A DNA stretch of 11,885 nucleotides from CAYMCJ01 sp964388985 (GTDB lineage: Bacteria; Patescibacteriota; Patescibacteriia; Patescibacteriales; CAYMCJ01): the NCBI GenBank assembly GCA_964388985.1, contig CAYMCJ010000034.1, forward strand, positions 1 to 11,885. Reading direction: 5' to 3'. Position 1 is the first letter of the stretch. Each line of letters begins with the position of its first letter. This document shows positions 1 through 5,392 of the stretch, one piece after another. A program made the position numbers and the translations under genes. The notes beneath the pieces are model-generated. The model did not search any database. It had not been told where the DNA came from and was given only the letters and a program-made list of their open reading frames with translations.

Positions 1-6
1 AAAAGT

Positions 7-402
7 ATGAATTACAAACAATTTATTAAATTAAAAGTTTTAATTGGTTTTTTAATCGGTTTGGTCGTAGCCATGGCGGTTACGATTAATAATTTTTATC
101 TGGCCATCAGCGGAGTTTTTATCGGTGTTTTATTTATGTTTTTGGTTAAAAGCAGATTCAAGAAAGTGATTGTTGACGAAAGAGTAATTTCCATCAGCGG
201 TTTGGCGGCGCGCGCCACCTACGCGCTGGTTACTTTATTTTTGGCTGTTTTAGGTTTGTTTTTAATTTTATCCGGCCGGGGGCATGATGATATTTATGTT
301 GAATCAATCGGGGTTTTATTCAGTTATATAGCTATGTTTTTGCTGGCTGTTTATTCAATTTTATATTATTACTTTAATAAAAAATATGGCGGAGATAAAT
401 AA
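7..402 (+). CDS. DUF2178-like four-helix membrane protein
   Basis: A 131-residue integral membrane protein with four hydrophobic segments at about residues 10-27, 29-47, 70-88 and 100-121. Between helices 2 and 3 lies a conserved-looking cytoplasmic stretch, VDERVISISGLAARATYAL, which resembles the DERxxxISxxAAR signature I associate with DUF2178 membrane proteins. The biochemical role of that family is unknown. The stop overlaps the start of the next gene, an XRE-type regulator, by 17 bases, so the two are almost certainly co-transcribed and translationally coupled. Small membrane protein plus small XRE regulator pairs are a recurrent arrangement, and the regulator may control this gene (inference). 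The ATG at base 7 is taken as the start; only six bases of upstream sequence are present, so a promoter or ribosome site cannot be judged and an upstream start cannot be excluded. Confidence 0.8.
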   Translation: MNYKQFIKLKVLIGFLIGLVVAMAVTINNFYLAISGVFIGVLFMFLVKSRFKKVIVDERVISISGLAARATYALVTLFLAVLGLFLILSGRGHDDIYVESIGVLFSYIAMFLLAVYSILYYYFNKKYGGDK

Positions 403-613
403 CAGAATAAAAGTTTATCGGGCCGAATTTAATTTAACCCAGGAAGAATTGGCCGATAAGGTCGGGGTGACCAGGCAGACCATTATTGCGGTTGAAAAAA
501 ATAAATACGTGCCTTCTTTGGAGCTGGCTTTTAAGCTGTCCCGGGTCTTTAAGCAGCCGATTGAAAATATTTTTAATTATAAAGAGACTGCCACCAAATA
601 TCATTTTGGCTAA
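386..613 (+). CDS. Small XRE-family helix-turn-helix regulator
   Basis: A 75-residue DNA-binding protein consisting almost only of a Cro/C1-type helix-turn-helix. Residues 5-60 contain the usual helices: IKVYRAEFNLTQEELADKVG, then VTRQTIIAVEKNKYVPSLEL as turn and recognition helix, then AFKLSRVFKQPIENIFNY. This matches the compact YozG-like regulators of about 65-70 residues. It starts inside the end of the membrane protein gene upstream (17-base overlap), which suggests coupling. The last nine residues (ETATKYHFG) and the stop codon are encoded by the left end of the mobile element at 584-747, which begins exactly after the lysine codon at 581-583. Removing the element and one copy of its ATAAA target repeat would leave the frame open for eleven further codons into the next gene. 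Target genes are unknown. Confidence 0.9.
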   Translation: MAEINNRIKVYRAEFNLTQEELADKVGVTRQTIIAVEKNKYVPSLELAFKLSRVFKQPIENIFNYKETATKYHFG

Positions 614-747
614 AAAATCCTAAAAATTGGTAAAATTTTTTCTAAATTTTTTCAGCTTACCTTTTGGGTAAACCTCAAAAATTATATAAAAAATTTTCCT
701 CAATTTTTATAATTTTCGCCACAAAAGCGCATTTGGTGACAGTCCCC
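584..747 (+). mobile_element. Non-autonomous inverted-repeat element, copy 1
   Basis: A 164-bp element with imperfect terminal inverted repeats: left end GAGACTGCCACCAAATAT at 584-601, right end GCATTTGGTGACAGTCCC at 729-746 (14 of 18 positions complementary). It is bordered by a 5-bp direct repeat, ATAAA at 579-583 and 748-752, as expected of a target-site duplication. The core is AT-rich and aligns by eye with the cores of the other copies, for example TTTTCTAAATTTT near 640-655 and AAAAATT near 678 also seen in copy 4. It encodes no transposase. The left end is translated as the tail of the XRE regulator; the right end stops 9 bp before the next start codon. Confidence 0.8.
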
Positions 748-756
748 ATAAAATTT

Positions 757-1179
757 ATGGAAAAAAAATACAATCAAGCGCAAATTAAATCCCTGTTAAT
801 TTATACGGTGGCCATCGGTCTGATATTTTTGGCATTTATTTTTTTGGTCAGTGTAAATATAATCGGCTATAGCGTTAAGAATCAATGCCGGTTAGCGCAG
901 GAAAAATACAACGGCGATTGTGCCCAAGCTCTGCTGGATTATTTAGAAGATGAAAATAACGGGTTTAGCAGCCGCAATTCAGCCATTTGGGCCTTGGGTC
1001 AACTGGGCGATGAGCGGTCTTTGCCGATACTTGAATCATATTATACCGGTTATGGCGGCGAAAGATGCAATCGCAGTCAGACCTTGTCGCAGCTTGAATT
1101 AAAAAGAGCTATTGGTTATATGCGGGGCAGTCCTAATATAACCACCTTTTTTTGGCGGTTCGGACAGGGGATTAATTAA
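757..1179 (+). CDS. Membrane-anchored HEAT-like repeat protein
   Basis: A 140-residue protein with an N-terminal membrane anchor (about residues 12-36, LLIYTVAIGLIFLAFIFLVS) followed by a soluble, mostly helical part. Residues 74-91 (SAIWALGQLGDERSLPIL) look like one HEAT or PBS-lyase-type repeat, and a second related helix pair follows (SQLELKRAIGYMRG). Such repeats usually bind other proteins; the partner is unknown. I recall similar single-pass HEAT-like proteins in Patescibacteria. The ATG at 757 is preferred. The frame is open upstream to a TTG at 664, but that extension lies inside mobile element copy 1 and has no ribosome site. No Shine-Dalgarno is seen before 757 either. A good hairpin terminator follows. 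Confidence 0.75.
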   Translation: MEKKYNQAQIKSLLIYTVAIGLIFLAFIFLVSVNIIGYSVKNQCRLAQEKYNGDCAQALLDYLEDENNGFSSRNSAIWALGQLGDERSLPILESYYTGYGGERCNRSQTLSQLELKRAIGYMRGSPNITTFFWRFGQGIN

Positions 1180-1196
1180 GTGATAGTTATTTTTTT

Positions 1197-1228
1197 AAAA
1201 AATGGCCGGCTTATGGGCTGGCTTTTTT
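1197..1228 (+). terminator. Rho-independent terminator after the HEAT-like gene
   Basis: An A-rich run precedes the stem GCCGGC (1205-1210), loop TTATGG, and GCTGGC (1217-1222, one G-U pair), followed by TTTTTT at 1223-1228. The flanking A and T runs extend the stem, so it may work in both directions. It separates the HEAT-like gene from the secreted protein gene. Confidence 0.75.
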
Positions 1229-1242
1229 ATTTTTTATCAATA

Positions 1243-1251
1243 TGGTAAAAT
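1243..1251 (+). promoter_or_regulatory. Extended -10 element upstream of the secreted coiled-coil gene
   Basis: TGGTAAAAT fits the extended -10 pattern TGnTATAAT with one mismatch. The start codon at 1261 lies only nine bases after it, so the transcript would begin within a few bases of the ATG, that is, leaderless or nearly so. No Shine-Dalgarno is present. No clear -35 is seen. Confidence 0.5.
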
Positions 1252-1260
1252 AATAAAAAT

Positions 1261-2919
1261 ATGTTTAAAGCCTTATTTTTATTATTAATAATTTTTTGTC
1301 TTGCCTGGCCGGTTTATGCGGCGGCTCCTTCGGTATATATTCCGGCCGAAGCCCGTTTGATAGTGCCGGATAAGGATTTTGTCCAGGTTATTTGCCTTGA
1401 ATCAAAATGGAGAGGCGGGGAAGCGATAGCGGCCATTGAGGCGGTTGGCGCAGCTTTGGATAAGGCTTTTAAAGAATTGGAAAAATTTGGGATTAATTTG
1501 GATTCTTCCGCTTACCTGGATTCCGTGTCTTCGTTTAAGGATTCTTTTGAGTCGATTTGTTCATCCGCTACCGTGGAGCAGGCTTTGGCCGCGGTTGATG
1601 AATTTAAAAAACAAGCCCAAAATTTACGAGGATCGTTGCAGACGAATTTGGCTATTAGACTCCGCCGGGACATAGAAGGGCTGTTTGGTGAAAAAAAAGA
1701 GAAAATTAAAAAAAGTTTTGAAAAAGAGTTGGAAGATTATTCTGTTAAACTTCAGCAAGAAATGGAAAAAAGATCCCAAGGGCGGATTTCGGTTGAGGAT
1801 GAGGGCTTAAAAAAAGAATTAGAGGAAAGAATTAGAGCCAGAGTCAGCGCGGAAGTTAATCGGCAGGCCAGCGGCGATTCTTCGCCCGACCCGGCTTATT
1901 ATATGGAATTAGGCCGGCAATTGGGTGAGAAATTTAAGGCAGAAGAAGACGCGCGGCACAAAGATGAGCTAAAGACATTGAGCGATGGAATAACCGCGGC
2001 TGAAAAACAGAAATTGGAGCAGATGATAAATGATTTTATAGAAACTAAAACCAAGGAAATTGACAAAGTCAGAGATAGGCTTGAGAATATTGGGGCGGAA
2101 ATTGAAGCCTTAAAGGAGCAAAAACGGGCGGATTGGCTTAGTTATAGGGATTTGGCGGTTGAGGCAAAGAAACAGATTATTGAAAAAATAATTAATCATT
2201 ATTTTTCCCAGGCCGAGGAAATGATTTTAGCCAAAAAAGAAACCATCGAACAGGCGCGAGCGAAAGAGGAAACCGGAGATTTAAAAATAATGAGTACTGA
2301 CGAATTGTTGGCTAAATTGAATCAGGATAAGCAGGCGGTAATGAATTTATTGATGAACGGAGAAATAAACGCGGGAAAGATAGAGCAGGTTAAAAATGAA
2401 TTTGCCAATAAGTGGAATGAAATAAGGAGTGAGATGGAAAAAATAGAAGCAAAATCAGGCGCCGTGGTTATTGATAAAATAACGGAATATATTGACTGGA
2501 AAAGAATAGAAAAGCAGCTAAGTGAAAATTTGCTCAATGCCGCGGGGCTTAAAAGCACTTACGGGCCGTTAGTGGAGCGTTGTCAGACCAAGCCTGATAT
2601 CTTTGAACCAACCAACAAGGAAGAAGCCGGTGATTGCACTTATTGCAAAAATGAAAATGAATTAAACCAAATGCTTGGCCTGGCCGGCCGGATTGAAGCG
2701 CAAATAAATGTTTGTTTGGGCATAATAAATGAGCTTAAGCAATATCAAGCAAACAAAACTGAAATTTCAATCAAAGAGGCTTTGGCCTTTAAGGATAAAT
2801 TGGTATCGGAATTTGAAAAATTGCGCCAGCTTCAGAGCGAGTATAATAATTTAAATGATGTTTATAAAAACAATTTTAACATTGCCCGCCAGCAGTGTTT
2901 TGATTATTTAAATAAATGA
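1261..2919 (+). CDS. Secreted coiled-coil protein, function unknown
   Basis: A 552-residue exported protein. Residues 1-20 form a classical signal peptide (hydrophobic FLLLIIFCLAW, probable cleavage VYA/AAPS). Most of residues 105-430 are charged, heptad-like helix rich in K, E, Q and R, predicted as long coiled coil (for example 143-200 and 245-335). The C-terminal part, residues 440-550, holds a cysteine cluster (C441, C459, C462, with CTYC at 459-462, and C485 and C546), while C45 and C100 lie in the N-terminal region, so disulfides or a metal site are possible outside the cell. I do not recognise a named family. The stop overlaps the next start (ATGA, 2916-2919), so it is coupled to the short membrane protein downstream and the two may form one complex at the cell surface (inference). 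A near-leaderless promoter lies just upstream. Confidence 0.85.
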   Translation: MFKALFLLLIIFCLAWPVYAAAPSVYIPAEARLIVPDKDFVQVICLESKWRGGEAIAAIEAVGAALDKAFKELEKFGINLDSSAYLDSVSSFKDSFESICSSATVEQALAAVDEFKKQAQNLRGSLQTNLAIRLRRDIEGLFGEKKEKIKKSFEKELEDYSVKLQQEMEKRSQGRISVEDEGLKKELEERIRARVSAEVNRQASGDSSPDPAYYMELGRQLGEKFKAEEDARHKDELKTLSDGITAAEKQKLEQMINDFIETKTKEIDKVRDRLENIGAEIEALKEQKRADWLSYRDLAVEAKKQIIEKIINHYFSQAEEMILAKKETIEQARAKEETGDLKIMSTDELLAKLNQDKQAVMNLLMNGEINAGKIEQVKNEFANKWNEIRSEMEKIEAKSGAVVIDKITEYIDWKRIEKQLSENLLNAAGLKSTYGPLVERCQTKPDIFEPTNKEEAGDCTYCKNENELNQMLGLAGRIEAQINVCLGIINELKQYQANKTEISIKEALAFKDKLVSEFEKLRQLQSEYNNLNDVYKNNFNIARQQCFDYLNK

Positions 2920-3143
2920 CTTTAAGAAAGAAAATTTTTGGTTCAATTTTTATTATAGCTGTTTTAGCGGTAGCCGGTGGCGCGGTTTGGTATTTTTATT
3001 TCAACGAGGCGGATGTTTACGCTCCGGAGTTTAGTAATTTTGATAAAATTGATATTTCAGTTTCTTCGCTTGAGTCGGTTCAATTGCCGGAAATTAATCT
3101 TGAAGCGATTGAATTTCCCGAGATTGATTTTGATTTAAAATAG
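2916..3143 (+). CDS. Short single-pass membrane protein with acidic tail
   Basis: A 75-residue protein with basic N-terminus (MTLRKK), one transmembrane helix at about residues 7-28, and an acidic extracytoplasmic tail. The tail holds a loose repeat: SLESVQLPEINLEAIEFPEI, with proline-glutamate-isoleucine triplets spaced eleven residues apart. It starts in the ATGA overlap with the secreted coiled-coil gene, which argues strongly that it is real and expressed with it. A role as membrane partner or anchor for that secreted protein is inference; no family is recognised. A weak terminator candidate follows. Confidence 0.7.
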   Translation: MTLRKKIFGSIFIIAVLAVAGGAVWYFYFNEADVYAPEFSNFDKIDISVSSLESVQLPEINLEAIEFPEIDFDLK

Positions 3144-3171
3144 AATCATTAAATTGGTAATAATATTTTTT

Positions 3172-3197
3172 AGACCATCGTTAGAGGCGGTTTTTTT
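3172..3197 (+). terminator. Weak terminator candidate
   Basis: AGACC (3172-3176) can pair with GGTTT (3189-3193, one G-U pair), and a run of seven T at 3191-3197 follows. The stem is short, so the call is tentative. Its position after the coiled-coil pair fits. Confidence 0.3.
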
Positions 3198-3227
3198 ATT
3201 TATTAGGATTTGATTGGCATAAATGAA

Positions 3228-3270
3228 AAAGACCGGAAGCTGCGGATTTTAAAGACCGGTCTTTGATTTT
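3228..3270 (+). terminator. Hairpin with repeated AAAGACCGG boxes upstream of the sigma gene
   Basis: AAAGACCGG at 3228-3236 is repeated at 3251-3259 and is complementary to CCGGTCTTT at 3256-3264, giving a 9-bp stem followed by GATTTTTT. The second box is itself half of a perfect 14-bp palindrome (3251-3264). A shortened third box, AAAGACGG, lies at 3279-3286 before TTTTTT. This can be read as a terminator for the upstream genes or as an operator region in front of the sigma factor promoter; the sequence does not decide between them. Confidence 0.5.
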
Positions 3271-3290
3271 TTAAAGAAAAAGACGGTTTT

Positions 3291-3319
3291 TTGCGTATTA
3301 TTAAGTATTGGGGTATATT
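3291..3319 (+). promoter_or_regulatory. Candidate promoter of the sigma factor gene
   Basis: TATATT at 3314-3319 is a plausible -10, with a poor -35 (TTGCGT, 3291-3296) 17 bases upstream. The start codon at 3328 is only eight bases beyond, so the transcript would be nearly leaderless, as for the gene at 1261. No Shine-Dalgarno is present. Confidence 0.4.
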
Positions 3320-3327
3320 ATATAAGC

Positions 3328-3912
3328 ATGATTAAAACCCAAAAAAATTTAGAAAAAACAGACGAGGAATTAGTAAATCTGGCCTTGGCCGACCAGGATT
3401 ATTTTTTATATATAATAAAAAGATACAAAGGCAAGCTATATAATTATATCAGGCGGATAACCAATCTGGATACGGAAGATATAGAAGATATTTTGCAGGA
3501 GGTATTTATAAAAGTGTACCAGAATTTGAATGATTTTGATTTGGATTTAAAGTTTTCTTCCTGGATTTATCGGATTGCCCATAACCAGACAATCAGTCAT
3601 TATCGCCGGGCCAAAGCCCGGCCGCAGGGAAATGCGGTTGAGCTGGACGATAAATTAATAAAAAGTCTGGCTTCTGATTTTAATATTGAAAAAAATATTG
3701 ATATTAATTTACTAAGGAAAGGAATTTATAAAATTTTAGATAATTTGGATAAAAAATATAATGAAGTATTAGTGCTTAAATTTTTTGAAGAAAAAAATTA
3801 TAAAGAGATTTCCGACATTATAAAAAAGCCGGTTGGCACAGTTGCCTCTCTTTTGAACCGGGCTAAAGATGAATTCAGAAAAGAATTAGCCAAACAAAAA
3901 ATTAAATTATAA
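3328..3912 (+). CDS. ECF-type RNA polymerase sigma factor
   Basis: A 194-residue sigma-70 family protein of the extracytoplasmic-function type, containing only regions 2 and 4. Region 2 spans about residues 22-95 and shows the core-binding and -10 recognition helices (DTEDIEDILQEVFIKVYQNL, then FSSWIYRIAHNQTISHYRRA). Region 4 spans about 130-190 (LDNLDKKYNEVLVLKFFEEK, then YKEISDIIKKPVGTVASLLN), the -35-binding helix-turn-helix. Length is typical for the family. The next gene, five bases downstream, encodes a membrane protein in the position where an anti-sigma factor is normally found, and the following genes encode a secreted protein and an export pump, so these are the likely regulon. That link is inference from gene order. 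Confidence 0.92.
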   Translation: MIKTQKNLEKTDEELVNLALADQDYFLYIIKRYKGKLYNYIRRITNLDTEDIEDILQEVFIKVYQNLNDFDLDLKFSSWIYRIAHNQTISHYRRAKARPQGNAVELDDKLIKSLASDFNIEKNIDINLLRKGIYKILDNLDKKYNEVLVLKFFEEKNYKEISDIIKKPVGTVASLLNRAKDEFRKELAKQKIKL

Positions 3913-3917
3913 TATTT

Positions 3918-4751
3918 ATGATTAAAAATGATAAATTTGAGCAGTCTTTGCTTAATGAAATAAAAACCAAGAAGATAATTCCTAAACCAAAATGGCATTT
4001 TCTTCTAAAAGATTATGTGGTTTGGGCGGCCGGTCTTGTCTCGGTAATAGTGGGCGGTTTGGCCTTTTCAGTTATTATATATCTTTTGAGATATAATGAT
4101 TGGGATATTTACGGCCAGGTGAGTGGCAATATTTTAGGATTTATTTTAATTACTTTACCTTATTTTTGGTTGATATTATTAATTATTTTCATTTTTATTA
4201 TTTTTTATAACGTTAAACATACTAAAAAAGGCTATCGTTATTCAATGCCAGTTATTATTGTTGGCAGTATTGTTGTTAGCATTATTTTGGGCGGATTATT
4301 TTATGGCGTTGGCTTGGGTCGGGCCATAGATGATATTTTGGGCGAAAGAGTTGGATTTTATCCTAAAATATTCAATCAACAAATTGATTTTTGGTCACGG
4401 CCGGAAGAAGGCAGATTAACCGGATTAATAGTGGACAGGCCGGCTTTGGATACATTGACCTTATTTGATTTAGAACAGCGGGAATGGGAGGTTAAAATAA
4501 AAGATATTGGTTTTGGCGAGACAATGGAAATGCCAATCGGCGGGGCGATCAGGATAATGGGTAAACAGTTGTCTGAAAAAGTATTTATGGCGGAAAGAAT
4601 TATGCCGGTTATGCCGGGCCGGGGAATGTTTAAACGTCATCGGGATAGATTTTTTCCCTGTTTGGATGGCTGCGGCGGGCCGGCGGAACGCCCGGGAAAA
4701 ATAAAAGATTTTCCACCTGAGCCGGAAAAATTTTACTGGCCGGAAAATTAG
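3918..4751 (+). CDS. Three-helix membrane protein, possible anti-sigma partner
   Basis: A 277-residue protein encoded five bases after the sigma factor. It has a short cytoplasmic N-terminus (residues 1-30), three transmembrane helices (about 33-57, 70-98, 109-133) and a C-terminal domain that should lie outside the cell. Residues 163-230 (GRLTGLIVDRP..., LFDLEQREWEVKI, IRIMGKQLSEKVFMAERI) have the alternating pattern of a small OB-like beta barrel. The tail is rich in Met, His and Arg and carries CLDGC (C248, C252). Position suggests a membrane anti-sigma factor with an external sensor, but no zinc-type anti-sigma motif or other known sigma-binding domain is seen, so this is a hypothesis. 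No Shine-Dalgarno precedes the ATG; a TATAAT overlaps the sigma stop codon but is probably too close to serve this gene. Confidence 0.85.
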   Translation: MIKNDKFEQSLLNEIKTKKIIPKPKWHFLLKDYVVWAAGLVSVIVGGLAFSVIIYLLRYNDWDIYGQVSGNILGFILITLPYFWLILLIIFIFIIFYNVKHTKKGYRYSMPVIIVGSIVVSIILGGLFYGVGLGRAIDDILGERVGFYPKIFNQQIDFWSRPEEGRLTGLIVDRPALDTLTLFDLEQREWEVKIKDIGFGETMEMPIGGAIRIMGKQLSEKVFMAERIMPVMPGRGMFKRHRDRFFPCLDGCGGPAERPGKIKDFPPEPEKFYWPEN

Positions 4752-4824
4752 TTTGAATAAAAATTATTTAAACTGCGTAATAATAGACAGAGGTACCTTT
4801 CCCAAAGGATTTAATAATTAAAAC

Positions 4825-4859
4825 GTTTTTGGCTATTATTACAAAATATAGCCAAAAAC
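4825..4859 (+). promoter_or_regulatory. 12-bp perfect hairpin in the leader of the secreted protein gene
   Basis: GTTTTTGGCTAT (4825-4836) and ATAGCCAAAAAC (4848-4859) are perfectly complementary with an 11-base loop, and end eleven bases before the start codon at 4871. No T run follows, so it is not an ordinary terminator. It could be an RNA structure that controls translation, or a DNA operator. A smaller hairpin, CCTTT-CCC-AAAGG, lies at 4796-4808. Confidence 0.6.
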
Positions 4860-4870
4860 CGGTAGCAAAT

Positions 4871-5353
4871 ATGAAAAAAACAAATATTATGATTGTTAGC
4901 GCGGCTATTTTAGTCGCTTTAATCGGCGTAGTTGGTATAGCGGTTAGTTCATACGCTCAGGGAGGAATGTTTGCGGGCAGAGAAAAAGAGTTTAAAATGC
5001 GGCCGGGGCATAATTTAAGCGAAGAGCAGAAGGCTGAATTAGAAACCAAATGGCAGACCAGACGGACGGAGATGGAAGCCAAACAAGCTGAAATAAAAAC
5101 CGCTTTAAGCAACGGCTATGAAGCCTGGGTGGCCGCGGTTAAAAAGAATATGGGTGAAAACGCGCCTATTTTAGAAAAAATAAACGAAGGCAATTTTTTC
5201 AAATTTGTTGAGGCTAACGGCTATCTGGAGCAGGCCAAGGCTATTTTTGTTGAGCTTGGTATTGAGGGCGGCCAGTTTGGAGAAAAGGGAATCGGAGGAG
5301 GACATGGTTTTGGTTGCTTAAAGAATTCTGACAGCCAGGAAGATGAGGATTAA
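4871..5353 (+). CDS. Small secreted helical protein next to the efflux genes
   Basis: A 160-residue exported protein. The signal peptide (residues 1-29, hydrophobic core IMIVSAAILVALIGVVGIAV, probable cleavage SYA/QGG) is followed by a mostly helical domain: LSEEQKAELETKWQTRRTEM at 49-68, then GYEAWVAAVKKNMGENAPIL at 82-101. The tail is glycine-rich with one cysteine (GIGGGHGFGC) and ends acidic. The layout recalls the periplasmic Spy/CpxP-type helical proteins, but the LTxxQ motif is not clearly present, so family membership is not claimed. The ATG at 4871 is chosen over a TTG at 4829 because the signal peptide begins there and the upstream part would lie inside a hairpin. A helper or sensor role beside the sigma-regulated pump is inference. 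Confidence 0.8.
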   Translation: MKKTNIMIVSAAILVALIGVVGIAVSSYAQGGMFAGREKEFKMRPGHNLSEEQKAELETKWQTRRTEMEAKQAEIKTALSNGYEAWVAAVKKNMGENAPILEKINEGNFFKFVEANGYLEQAKAIFVELGIEGGQFGEKGIGGGHGFGCLKNSDSQEDED

Positions 5354-5388
5354 GCGGAATTATATTGGCGACTTGGCTGTTTTTTTTA
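5331..5388 (+). terminator. Possible weak terminator or attenuator before the MacA-like gene
   Basis: ACAGCCA (5331-5337) can pair with TGGCTGT (5374-5380), and a run of T to 5388 follows, ending five bases before the next start codon. The stem is short and the loop is 36 bases, so this is a low-confidence call. If functional it would reduce expression of the pump relative to the secreted protein. Confidence 0.25.
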
Positions 5389-5392
5389 ATTT

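Noticed and set aside
664..756. N-terminal extension of the HEAT-like protein from a TTG
   Set aside because: The segment lies inside mobile element copy 1, has no ribosome site, and puts about 31 extra residues before a normal membrane anchor; the ATG at 757 fits better.
3908..3913. TATAAT as promoter of the three-helix membrane protein
   Set aside because: It overlaps the sigma stop codon and lies only four bases before the ATG, too close for a normal transcript start; the gene is more likely co-transcribed with the sigma factor.
4829..4870. Upstream TTG start for the secreted protein
   Set aside because: It would place 14 residues before a complete signal peptide and runs through the 12-bp hairpin.
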